Positions 1 through 9,523 of a stretch of DNA of 64,000 nucleotides are shown here, in pieces. The position numbers and the translations under genes are program-made. Within the stretch, counting starts at the first letter, position 1. Each line of letters opens with the position of its first letter. A model generated the notes under the pieces. It ran no database searches. It was not told where the DNA came from and saw only the letters and a program-made list of their open reading frames with translations. Source of the stretch: Puccinia triticina (taxonomy: Eukaryota > Basidiomycota > Pucciniomycetes > Pucciniales > Pucciniaceae); contig NC_070558.1 in NCBI RefSeq assembly GCF_026914185.1, positions 7,077,501 through 7,141,500 on the forward strand, given 5' to 3'.

Positions 1-83
1 TACATACAAACCTCGATGACCGGTGATGGGTTTTGATAGCGCAGTCAGGCGAGTTTGCCGTTTGATTTGGCTCAACCGGTGTG

Positions 84-166
84 GAGTGCCCTCCGCATTG
101 CTAAATTTGGCTCTTAGCGAGCAGTAATTTAGCTTAGCTTTTAGCTGAACCAATGCGGATGCTCTA
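84..166. repeat. Small foldback MITE-like repeat
   Basis: The two ends are imperfect inverted copies built around CCGCATTG (left, 91-100) and CAATGCGG (right, 151-158). The outward motif GAGCATCC also occurs at the far end of the window (63937 onward) and, as GCATCTCCAA, at 35898. It looks like a short non-autonomous element. No coding potential is visible. Confidence 0.35.
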
Positions 167-302
167 ACTATATACAGATGAAATATATAGTTATGTAACC
201 TTGATGTTTGTCTAAGTTTGTAACCTCTCAGCTCCTAACATATTGTTTAGAATTGGTACCTGAGTTTGTATTCACACCGAGTTTTATAGCGCATTGGGCC
301 AA

Positions 303-383
303 ATCTAACTTAACACAAGTCCCCCCTGGTGGGAGGCTCGCTGTGGCTGGCCGCAAAGCGGCCCCTCCCGCAGGGAGGGACTT
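303..383. repeat. GC-rich palindromic repeat end
   Basis: A GC-rich block beginning AACACAAGTCCCCC contains short nested palindromes around GGCCGCAAAGCGGCC and CCTCCCGCAGGGAGG. A diverged copy lies at 35047-35110 and starts with the same AACACAAGTCCCCC. Such blocks are commonly the ends of TIR elements. The partner end was not found, so the class is unknown. The rest of 1-960 shows no gene. Confidence 0.35.
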
Positions 384-960
384 GCGCGTAATGTCAAAAT
401 TTTGGCTGGGAAAGAAATCACAAATGGCTGGAGGGAAAATATTAAGCCTCAGCCAGCCTCCCCCTCAGGTCCTGTGGACCTGCCCCAGAGCCAAAAGATA
501 CTTCTGGACCTCAGCTTTCATTTGGCACAGGTCTCATCTCCTCAATCCAAACCATTTGCACTGTACTAATGGTTTAAAAATAAAAAAACATGAAGAAATG
601 TAAACTAAGGATGCGCAACCATCATGCCTGGTGGATCCTGGATCCGCAAACCCGCAGATCCTACACATGTAGTGTTGCATTTTGTTGCATATAGGAAACT
701 CAATTGTGCATATTTTCAGAAAATCCAAAAATGGATCTTCAGAGCAATGTAATATCCTTCAGGGTTCCTTTGACCTTCAAAACGGATTCCTTCAATCAGT
801 TTTGGAGCTTTTTGCTCAAAATTTTGGGTGAGGGTGCGCATCAGCACTGCCAATGAAACTGTCTATTCAGTTTTGTTTGTACATATTTTGCTGATTTTTA
901 AATAATTATTTAGTGGTTTTGGGGTTGAATATCCTTCCTTTCCCTGCCAGACTTCAGACA

Positions 961-1035
961 TTAGGCGTAAGCCTCTCCTGCGGAGAGCCCTCCGGGCGGG
1001 GTCCCCCGGACCCTCCGTTCGAGAGGCTTAGTTAA
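961..1035. repeat. GC-rich palindromic repeat end
   Basis: The block starts with a TAAGCCTCTCCT..GGAGA motif that recurs inverted at 63729-63753 near the end of the window. It contains self-complementary stretches (CTCTCC..GGAGAG and CCGGG..CCCGG). It is probably the terminus of a dispersed element. No product is inferred. Confidence 0.3.
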
Positions 1036-1508
1036 GCTAGGGGCCGAATCAAGTCGATCTTGTATTCTTGTAAGTACATATTTGTTTTTTGTGCTTTGAT
1101 AGTCCGTCGTCTTACTTCTGCTCGCACCCAAGACCCAGGACGTGCTCCGGATCCACGTTTCGTGACCAAAAGCTCTGAGAAAGCCTTGTACCTGGCCCTG
1201 CAAATTTAAAATGATTTCATTGAGCAGGCAACCTTGGAAATGTAAACGGGACGGGACTGACATGACACGTTGGTTGACGCGACCTTGCGACCTCCCCTCC
1301 TCAATTGGCCTCCGCCCTTAAAGCCCACTTGATGCGCAAACTAGCGCCAACTTCGCCTCCAAACTGGCAGAATGGCCCAACTCATCATTCGACAATAGTC
1401 GAACCGTCAAACACTCCTTCATTGCCAACTCTGCGATCATCCCCAGCCGTCCGTGGTTCGAGCCGTCGTCAGTCCTTCCATCAACCGTCCTGCACCTGCT
1501 TCCAGAAC

Positions 1509-1865
1509 ATGAACCTCTACATCCCTACACGCTTCCTACTCCTCGTGGCGCTGATGGCCGGCTTCTCGGCTGTGGATATCATGATGTGCCCGGATTGTCA
1601 GGTGGACGTCGACCCTCACCCCATTCCCGGACTTCGCTACTGTTCGGCGAGAATAATGTGTCAGTTCGACTCGCCAAACCACTCCCACGGCACTTGTGGC
1701 GCGGAGTTAGTGATGGGGACCAGGGTATACGCCTGTTCCGCTTGCCGCAAACTTGTTGGAGAGCGCGGAGGATCCTGCGGCGTTTCACACGATGCCATAT
1801 GTGATGGGAGCGATCCGCCACGGCGGCCCACACTGTCCAGTGGTTCCACTGCCATCTCCAATTGA
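1509..1865 (+). CDS. Candidate small secreted cysteine-rich protein
   Basis: A 118-residue reading frame starting MNLYIPTRF has an N-terminal signal-peptide pattern: a short polar start, a hydrophobic core LLLVALMAG at residues 10-18, and a likely cleavage after SA at residue 21. The mature part has nine cysteines at about residues 27, 30, 45, 51, 63, 76, 79, 90 and 98. Two CxxC pairs resemble a zinc-ribbon or disulphide-rich fold. The frame is open upstream to 1305 without a stop, but the ATG at 1509 is preferred because it exposes the signal peptide. No family is recognised. Size, secretion signal and cysteine content fit a rust effector candidate, which is inference. The antisense strand is also open over part of this stretch, so coding is not certain. 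Confidence 0.5.
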   Translation: MNLYIPTRFLLLVALMAGFSAVDIMMCPDCQVDVDPHPIPGLRYCSARIMCQFDSPNHSHGTCGAELVMGTRVYACSACRKLVGERGGSCGVSHDAICDGSDPPRRPTLSSGSTAISN

Positions 1866-2766
1866 CCCCCCCGTCCCCATCCTGGATGGGTTCAAAGCAA
1901 GACTCGGCCAAAACCACACTTGCCATCATTCAGTACCGTACATTCAGAGCTCAAACAATTGAATTATTGCACATTAAACATGGAGTTAGTCAAGAACTTA
2001 AGCAGTTAGATAGCTAGCAATAGTCAACCATGTAAATGTATCTAAACAGATACTTCAAAATACTCAAATAGTGCAAACACCATTTTTTATGTCTGGGAAC
2101 TGTGACCAATTGGCTTGGGCTGGGGGAAAATCACATCAAAGTCATGCTGCCAGATTCAAAACTACCCAGGAAATAAATATTTAAGCTAATTCAGCAAGTG
2201 CATTTTTATGCTTTAGCTGTTCAGCCGTTGCAGGAATTTTAGTGTGTCAACCAACTCTTGTGGGGAGTATTTGTGGATATACAGTAGATATGCATTTGAT
2301 TTCCATCTACTAATTGCACAGATTTCTTTGGGTGAGACACCAAGGGCAAAGTGTAAGGATGCACATCCAACACAGAAGGAGTGGCCAGTGAATCCTGGGA
2401 AGCCTCTGAGCTGCAGTTGATCTCATCTCCCTATATCCTGCACAAGCTCTTGGATAAACATCTAGCCCTTGGCACCATTAGAAGTGTAGGACTTCAAGCA
2501 TACTTATCCCAGCTTAAAAATCCTCAAAAGCTTCATCCCCTCTGAAGAATCTCTGTGTAAATAAAATAACATTGTAAGCACTGCAACCTCTTCAAGCCTG
2601 GATATTTCAACAGATATACCTGGTGCTGGATACATATTGTCTTTTTTGTAAAGCTTGGACAATTTCTCAAAATTTCTGGTTTTGTTGACTGAGGGAAATG
2701 TCATATTTTTCATATCCCTCCATATGCTGCATCTTGACAGATGTCAGATAAGGCCCAAGGGCAAAT
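1866..2766. other. No gene seen
   Basis: AT-rich sequence with scattered stops in all frames. No tRNA, repeat array or convincing exon was found. Confidence 0.4.
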
Positions 2767-2767
2767 C

Positions 2768-3577
2768 AACAATGCAACTATTACGCTACGGTTAACGTGT
2801 AATACACTAATTTAGCGGCGTTTTTAGAGCCGCTACACTAAAATTTAGTTTAGCACCAGCATATTACATTTAACGCTAACTGCCATCTAGAGAAAAATCG
2901 GAAGTTTTTAATTGCTAGAAAGTAGCAATTTGTAGCGTCTGATTGCTACGCTTCAGCTATAGCAATATAATAGTGTTCCTTATTGCTATGCTAATCTAAT
3001 AAATAATTAGCGGTAATTATTGAATAATTGGCGGTAATTATTGAATAATTGGCGGTAATTATTGAATAATTGGCGGTAATTATTGAATAATTGGCGGTAA
3101 TTATTGAATAATTGGCGGTAATTATTGAATAATTGGCAGTAATTATCTAATCTGGGAAAAAACTAGACCTCCAGCTCCAGAATCTATAAGCTATTGATGC
3201 CCTAATGTTTGGGCTAATTTAAATATTTAGCAGGATGCGCATTAGCCCCATTATTGATGCGCTAATTACTGCGCTAATGTGCGCTAATGTGCGCTAATCT
3301 GAATAATTAGCGTTCATCCCGCTAAACTGGCATGTAGCAATGTTTTAGCGGCTGTAGCGGCTTTGGCGCTAAAATACAGCTATTTTTAGCGTTAGCGCCT
3401 TCAAAACGCTAAACTACACGGAGGAGGGAAATGGTGTAGCAAGGGTGTTGCTACGCTAAGCGCTATATGTAGCGCTGGACCGCTACCGCTATCACTAACT
3501 ACCCAGATTATTAGCGCCAAGCACTACACTAATTTTTTAGCGGCACTAATTACATTTAGCGTAATAGTTGCATTGTT
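2768..3577. mobile_element. Non-autonomous TIR element with 9-bp target duplication
   Basis: The 21-bp ends are exact inverted copies starting AACAATGCAACTATTACG (2768-2788 and 3557-3577). The element is flanked by the 9-bp direct repeat GGGCAAATC (2759-2767 and 3578-3586). A 9-bp duplication is typical of Mutator-like elements. A hAT-type 8-bp duplication is possible if the boundary is shifted by a base. The interior has no long reading frame and is full of GCTA-rich motifs, so the element is non-autonomous. Confidence 0.75.
3002..3147. repeat. Seven-copy 21-bp palindromic tandem repeat
   Basis: The unit AATAATTGGCGGTAATTATT(G) is repeated about seven times head to tail. The first copy has AGCGG for GGCGG and the last is degenerate. 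Each unit is itself nearly palindromic (AATAATT..AATTATT). The array lies inside the 2768-3577 element. There are no spacers, so it is not a CRISPR array. Confidence 0.85.
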
Positions 3578-3721
3578 GGGCAAATCCACCCCTGGAGCCA
3601 ACATCCTCAAGTAGGTGGTCTACGAGTTGGGTTAGAGAAAAAAACGAGTTCATATTCTGAACCGGAGTGCCTTCTGTACCCTACCAACTATTAAACTTGT
3701 GAAAAGTATGGTCCGAGTGAA

Positions 3722-3771
3722 GTGGGTATTGAACCCACAACCTCGTGTACTGTGAGAGTCAAACTCACATA

Positions 3772-3804
<33 letters not shown>

Positions 3805-3808
3805 CACA
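3722..3808 (-). other. tRNA-like sequence with Pol III boxes
   Basis: Read on the minus strand there is an A-box-like TGGTTAGAGCA at 3790-3800 and a B box GGTTCAATACC at 3725-3735. The B box sits in a T-arm-like hairpin (GTGGG..CCCAC). A second hairpin GTGAG-TTTGACT-CTCAC lies between them and is shared with the SINE-like copies at 9.3 and 12.3 kb. No consistent acceptor stem could be built, so this is a degenerate tRNA-derived sequence rather than a tRNA gene. It abuts the foldback element starting at 3804. Confidence 0.4.
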
Positions 3809-5338
3809 GCCCGCAAACGGGTGACAAAATTTGAATTTCGTTGCGCTGACAAAATTCAAATGTCACCCCAAGTTCCCACCCCCGCCCAGTCGTCAGCTGG
3901 CTGGCATTTTGTCACCTGCCATTGCAAATCAATGGCAGGTGCAAGTGCACCTCTGGATGGCCGTTACACCGGCCACACAGGGCACACACAGAGCAAGCTC
4001 TCTCGATGACCGGGACTGACCGGCCATCAAGAGGACATGCACACATTCTCAATGGCTGGTAGTAGTACCGGCCAACATGAGCAAAAAGCATGCCTCTTGA
4101 TGACCGGTACTGACCAATCATCAAGAGCAAAGAAATCCTCTCAATGACCGGTACTGACCGGTTATTGAGAGCAGTACCGGTCATCAAGAGCCACGTACTA
4201 CACTCTCAACGGCTGGTACTGACCGGCAATTGAGAGGACAACGCACTCTTGATGGCTAGTGCAGGTCATCAAGAGCAAAGCTGCCCTCTTGATGACCGGT
4301 ACTGACCGGGCATCAAGAGGGTATACATAGATCGCTCTTGATGGCAGAAAAGCAGCCCTCCCAATGACCATTACTGACTGGGTACCGGTGGGTTGCTTTG
4401 CTATCCTCTTGATGACCAGCACCAAGAAGTGGTTTGCTCTTGTCGACCTGTACTGGCTATCAAGAGTGTGTATATGTCCTCTTGATGGCCGATCAGTACC
4501 GGTCATTGATGTGTTGCTGTCAATGACTGTCACCAGCCATCAAGAGTGCGCGCATCTCCTCTTGATGACCGGTTAGTACCAGCCATCAAAAGTGTAGTAC
4601 ATTGCTCTTGATGACCGGTCGGTACCGGTCATTGAGAGGATTGCTTTGCTCTCAATGATTGGTCAGTACCAGTCATTGAGAGGGCAGCTTTTCTCTTGAT
4701 GACCGGCACCAGCCATCAACAGTGCGTACATGTCCTCTTGATGGCCGGTCAGTACCAGCCGTCAAGAGTGTAGTACGTTTCTCCCAATGACCAGTACTCC
4801 TCTCGAGATGACCAGTTATATCCTCTTGATGCCCGGTCAGTACCGGTCATCAAGAGGGCAGCTTTGCTCTTGATGACCTGCACTAGCCATCAAGAGTGTG
4901 TTGTCCTCTCAATGGCCGGTCAGTACCAGCAGTTGAGAGTGTAGTACGTGGCTCTTGATGACCGGTACTGCTCTCAATAACCGGTCAGTACCGGTCATTG
5001 AGAGGATTTCTGTGCTCTTGATGATTGGTCAATACCGGTCATCAAGAGGCATGCTGTTTGCTCTTGTTGGCCGGTACTACTACCAGCCATTGAGAATGTG
5101 TGCATGTCCTCTTGATGGCCGGTCAGTCCCGGTCATCAAGAGAGCTTGCTCTGTGTGTGCCCTGTGTGGCCGGTGTAACGGCCATCCAGAGGTGCACTTG
5201 CACCTGCCATTGATTTGCAATGGCAGGTGACGAAATGCCAGCCAGCTGACGACTGGGCGGGGGTGGGAACTTGGGGTGACATTTGAATTTTGTCAGCGCG
5301 ACGAAATTCAAATTTTGTCACCTGTTTGCGGGCTGTGT
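3804..5338. repeat. Large foldback element (1.5-kb near-perfect palindrome)
   Basis: Left and right halves are inverted copies meeting near 4571. The termini read ACACAGCCCGCAAAC on both strands. The outer 220 bp of each arm is unique sequence. The inner part is built from many copies of a roughly 34-bp palindromic module, CTCTTGATGACCGG..CCGGTCATCAAGAG, in variable forms. Paired frames on opposite strands (such as 3912-4187 minus and 4955-5230 plus) are by-products of the symmetry. No transposase is visible. The same module appears at 19.0-19.25 kb and at the very start of the window. Confidence 0.85.
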
Positions 5339-5799
5339 GAGCTAAGTACACATTGCATAGAAATGAGTTTGAGGTGATGACACACATAATATGCGAGAGG
5401 TTGCAAACTAAGTGCATTTAACATTGGCATTGTGGTACGCTGCAACTGAGCAGACAATCTACTCTCAATACCAACCAGTGCCCATGACCATTGGCTGCTG
5501 CCCTCTGCCAGTATGGGGGCCAGGGAGGGGCCCACAGAGGGCTGGGTTGTCATCCCAGGTAGAAGTAAATCTCAAAGTTTCATTTAAAGCTGGGTGATGA
5601 TTTTTTTATGCATGTGCTTGAACAACCTTAAATGCAAGGTTTGCCTAAAGTTTGGTGCCAACTGTGATTTTAGGTTAAGTGCATAAAAAAACCAGAATTT
5701 TTGAAAAAAAAAATCCAAGCATTCTAGAAAAGACAATACATATCTTGTGCTTGGCTAAAAATTCAGAATACATGTGCTATGGATTTATAAATGACACCT
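5339..5799. other. No gene seen
   Basis: AT-rich sequence between the palindrome and the copia insertion. No convincing exon, RNA gene or repeat. Confidence 0.35.
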
Positions 5800-5886
5800 G
5801 CCTCAATGCATCAATCAAACTATGAGAGGGTCCGTGAACTAATGATCCAAACAGCTCCCCCAGTTGTCAACCTTTACTTGGCAAAA

Positions 5887-6708
5887 TCTAAAAAGTTTAG
5901 GGCAACTAAAAGATTGTTTATTCCTAGTTAAAGCTTTGTATTTACAATCATAGAAATGAAGTTTGATAATGATCTGAGTGGGAAGATTGATCCGGGCATG
6001 TACCTAAAAGCAGGACAGGAGATGCCCGGGGACTGATTCTGGTTTGATGGGAGTGAAAGGAGTTGGATGCAGGCTAGCACCGCCTTCATGCGTTACAGGA
6101 TGTTCTGTTTAGTCCTGCACTCCGGTCGGCCATGCGACGTGCATCAGTCTCTTTATCTGATGGGTCTGTTTGCTTGGTGTCTTCCCACTTACGGGTTTTA
6201 GCCAAGTTACTGGAGTAACTTTGTTTTCTCTTGTCTGTACGGTTCTATACGCTCCTGTACTGTTTGTTTAAGCAGGGAGTTCCAACATTAGTTCTCTGCG
6301 TTCTGTTGTCTGTTTTTATGTCTGTGCTTATGCGTAACCAGTGCCTCCGACGATAGTTGTGAGAGCAGGTCTTTCTGGGTTTTGGATCCGAGTCGTTCCG
6401 CAAGAGGTCTACAAATGAACACGATAAAGTCAGCCTTAACATTAAGTCTGCTTTTTGCTCCTCTCGGGATGTACAAGGTTCTGGTCTGTGTTTGCGCTTG
6501 TCTGTGGGCTGTGACCATTAAGGTTCTCGCTTGCTCGGCATCTGCGGTCGACGAAGCGATACACAACAGTTAGCTTTGCCGTGGTTAGGGTTTGGTCTGG
6601 ACTGCAAAAGGGGTCTAACCTTTTATGGCAGCTGGGCTTGCGCCTTGGTCTAGCCGCGCGAGCTTCCTTGGAGGTTGCTGCGGGTTTGGGTCTGGTTCTG
6701 GTTTCCTG
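5887..6708 (-). repeat. Copia 3' LTR
   Basis: An 822-bp repeat matching 11216-12037 with scattered substitutions, so the insertion is not very recent. The left boundary is set by the CAAAA target duplicate at 5882-5886. The outermost bases are not the usual TG..CA. The polyprotein stop at 6615 lies inside this LTR, so the last 31 or so codons are LTR-encoded. Confidence 0.85.
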
Positions 6709-8210
6709 CAGCCTTGCATACTTCGAGTCGCAAGATTCAAAGTAGCTTCTGAGATTTGGATCACTCCTATCTGGGCAAGTGAGCGGCGAATGACTGAGCG
6801 GTTGGTGAGGAAATCGGCCGCGTTGGCGGTTGTTTTCACGTAATGAAGCTTGATGATGTTGGCCAATATCAGTTCCCGGACAAACTGGAGTCGAATGTTC
6901 ATATGTTTAGTTCGGAAGCTGTTTTGAGAGGTCTCGCTGTTTGCGAGATCAATTGCGCCTTTATTGTCAACGGCTACAGTGATTTCTTCAACGGTCTTCT
7001 GCAGCTCGATCTCCTTGATGAGGCTTGCGAACCAGGCCAGGTCCCTACCAAGGTCAGATAGCGCCTTGTATTCCGCCTCCGCCGTGGATAGAGAGACCGT
7101 TGGCTGCTTACTTGACTTCCAGTTGAGCAAGTGAGAGCCAGCTGTCACGACAAAGCCAGTAGTCGACCTCCTTGTGTCGGGGCAGTTTCCCCAATCAGCG
7201 TCGGAGAAGGCGTTGAGGTTGATTGACGGTGATTTCTTGAAGGTTAGGCCTACGTGCTTGGTTCCCGATAGGTATCGGAATACTTGGATGGCGGCCTGGT
7301 AGTGCTTGATTCCTGGAGTTTCCAGGTACTGAGAGAGTTGGCTGACTGCCAGGGAAATATCTGGTCTTGTGAGTATGCTAAGGTAATTCAGTGAACCAAC
7401 AAGTGCGCAATAGTTAACTCTGAGTTTCTTGAGGGAGTCGATTTCAAGTTGTGTTGCTTTCGTGAGGCGTTCTCTTGGATTGAGGGGGCACAATGCCGGG
7501 TGCTTCTTGTCGAGTCCAAACTCTGCTAGTTTGCGTTCGAAATATTGCGTCTGATTGATCTGGAGTCCGTCCTTGAAACGATGAAGGTTCATCCCCAGGA
7601 GGAATTCCGCATTGCCTGGGTATTTTATCTCAAATTCCTTCTCCATCTGCGCTCTGAACACCTCGGGCTTGTGGCTGATGATCACTATGTCGTCCACGTG
7701 GGCGAATAGCCAGGTTGCCGGGTTATGAGGCGTTTCGCGTTGCCAGAACACGCATGGATCAGAGATAGAAATTTGGAAGTCTAGCGATTTGAGGTATGCG
7801 GTGAGGCGCTTGTACCAAACAAGCGGGGCCTGGCGCAGTCCGTAGATGGCCTTCTTCAGGTGCAGAACTGAGTTGGGGGGGCATTAATATCCCTGCGGGG
7901 GCAGTAATGTGACTGTATCTTCTAGGGGACATGTGAGGAAAGCGCTTCTTACGTCGAGTTGGTGTATTTTCAATCCGTGGTTGACTGCGAATGAGATTAG
8001 AAGCCACAGTGAGGCTGCTTTGCCTGTTGGAGCGTAAATCACATTGAAATTTCTTCCGTGTATTTGCCGGAAGCCTTGCGCACAGATTCGGGCCTTGAAT
8101 TCAATGACCTCGTTCGAAGCACCGAGTTTCCGTCTGTATGCCCAGGTCAACGGGATGGGCTCATCCAATGCAAGCCTCTGACGGACTACCCAAACCTGGT
8201 GATTCAGCAT
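6615..8210 (-). pseudogene. Copia reverse transcriptase-RNase H region (broken)
   Basis: The minus-strand frame 7884-8210 carries the RT start (KARICAQGF.., YAPTGKAASL, HQLDVRSAFLTCPL). After a stop near the CPPNSVLHL segment the region continues to the 6615-7751 frame with FAHVDD, the copia form of the YxDD catalytic box. RNase H follows: DADWGNCPDTRRSTTG, STAEAEYKAL, a DNKGAI block and KHMNIRLQFVRE. Frame changes between 7751 and 7884 and between 8161 and 8210 break the polyprotein. RT copies the element RNA and RNase H removes it; both would be fused to integrase in an intact element. Confidence 0.9.
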
Positions 8211-9303
8211 ATTTTTGATTTCCTTCTGCTCTGCCTCGGTCCAGCTGCGTCGGTCTGTTCATGGCCTGGTTGTGGTTCTTCGGATTGACTTCTCTCTTGA
8301 TCAGGAAAGCTTGGCGAGAGCGCTTTCCGTGAATTATGTTTGAGGCATTGATTCCGCTGGATATTTCTTTTGGTGGGGGAGCGGTTCTCCAGGCGTACCT
8401 TTGGGTATGAAGCTGAGGTTGTTCATGTGCTCTTTGAGGAACAGGAGATTTGTCGGGTGGGGATTGGCTTGGGGGACTGGGCGAGCGGATGGTCTGGATA
8501 ATACTGGATATTTCCTGTTCTTCTTCTTCTAGCTTGCTAGCGCCGCGAGCCGCCTTGCGTTCTTCATGTAGAGATTCCTCTTCGCTGAATGGTAAGGGAT
8601 CTTGCGAGTTGAAGCTGGGTAATTTGTCCAAATTCAGAAGTAGATGGCTCTTGTTTAGCGCCGGGCAGTCGGGAAAATGAGCTTCATCAAAGTGCACGTG
8701 TTTGGCCGTGACGATGACTTTATCTTTGAGCCTGTAAACCCTGTATGGAAAGTAATTGTTTTCCTAGCCCAGGAAAACTCCCTCCCATGCGATTGAAGAG
8801 AATTTGGTATCTCTCTTCTGCTTCGGCTTGACGATCCAGGCTTGGCAGCCGAATGGGCGGAAGAAGGCGATGTTAGGCTTTGCCTTAAACATAAGTTCTA
8901 AGGGCGATGCCTTGCTCCTTGCCAAGGAAGGGAGACAGTTCGTCGTGGATGTTGCGGTCTTTACCGCCTCAGCCCACCATTCTGGAGCCAAGTTGGCTTG
9001 CATCATGAGACAGCGCGTCATATTGATGATTGTGCGGTTAGCACGCTTGGCCATGCCGTTGTTTTGAGGGGTGTAGGCGGGAGCAACGTTATGTTGAATT
9101 CCCTCTGACTGAAGTTGTTCTCCCAGCGTGCCGTTCACAAATTCTCCGCCGCCGTCCGATATGAGTTTCTTCATTTGGAAGCCGGTTTGCTTCTCAAAGA
9201 ATACCTTAAAGTCGAGTATGGCCTTGGATGCCTGGCTCTTCTCTTTTAGGATTGCGGTATGTATGTACCCTGTGAATTGGTCCACTAGGGTGAGGAAATA
9301 TCG
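8161..9303 (-). pseudogene. Copia integrase core and C-terminal region (broken)
   Basis: The frame contains the integrase core from DQFTGYIHT through ISDGGGEF (second catalytic Asp) to NNGMAKRANRT. In the last motif copia normally has Glu (GVAER); here codon 9046-9048 is AAG (Lys), so the third DDE residue is lost. A TAG codon at 8761-8763 interrupts the frame after VFLG, and translation would otherwise continue in the same frame to 8161. The first catalytic Asp (HCDLVGPI) is on the other side of the 9311-9523 insertion. Confidence 0.88.
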
Positions 9304-9310
9304 AGCTCCT

Positions 9311-9523
9311 GTAGAGACTGTAAAATGAAGATGTGTCTGGTGAGAGTTGAACTCACGACCTCAGCTATGCTGAGACACATACTAGAGTGCTGCCTTTACC
9401 AACTAGGCTACAGACGCTTGTGACTTCCAGCTGGGTGGTTGGTTGGTAGTGCTCATGGGTCGATCCAACAGCCCTCCATACTGTGGTGATACATCATGGT
9501 AGCAGACTAACAGACAACTCAAC
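9311..9523 (-). mobile_element. SINE-like tRNA-derived insertion, copy 1
   Basis: A 213-bp insertion in copia integrase is flanked by AGCTCCT (9304-9310 and 9524-9530). Removing the insert and one duplicate restores an uninterrupted integrase frame. On the minus strand the 3' part folds as a class II tRNA-like structure. It has acceptor GCGTCTG/CAGACAC with one mismatch, D-arm GCCT..AGGC, a long variable arm CTCAGC-ATA-GCTGAG and T-arm GTGAG-TTCAACT-CTCAC. The A and B boxes could drive Pol III. There is no poly(A) tail; the 3' end reads ..TTTTACAGTCTCTAC. Confidence 0.8.

Noticed and set aside
1579..1929. 116-codon minus-strand frame opposite the cysteine-rich secreted protein
   Set aside because: No signal peptide or motif; the plus-strand frame has a better coding pattern.
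3002..3147. Regular short repeats that could suggest a CRISPR array
   Set aside because: Head-to-tail without spacers, in a eukaryotic transposable element.
3912..5230. Paired open frames on both strands within the 1.5-kb palindrome
   Set aside because: They mirror each other because of the symmetry and encode module repeats only.
9340..9420. Functional tRNA gene on the minus strand
   Set aside because: The anticodon arm pairs badly and the sequence is part of a repeated 213-bp insert.
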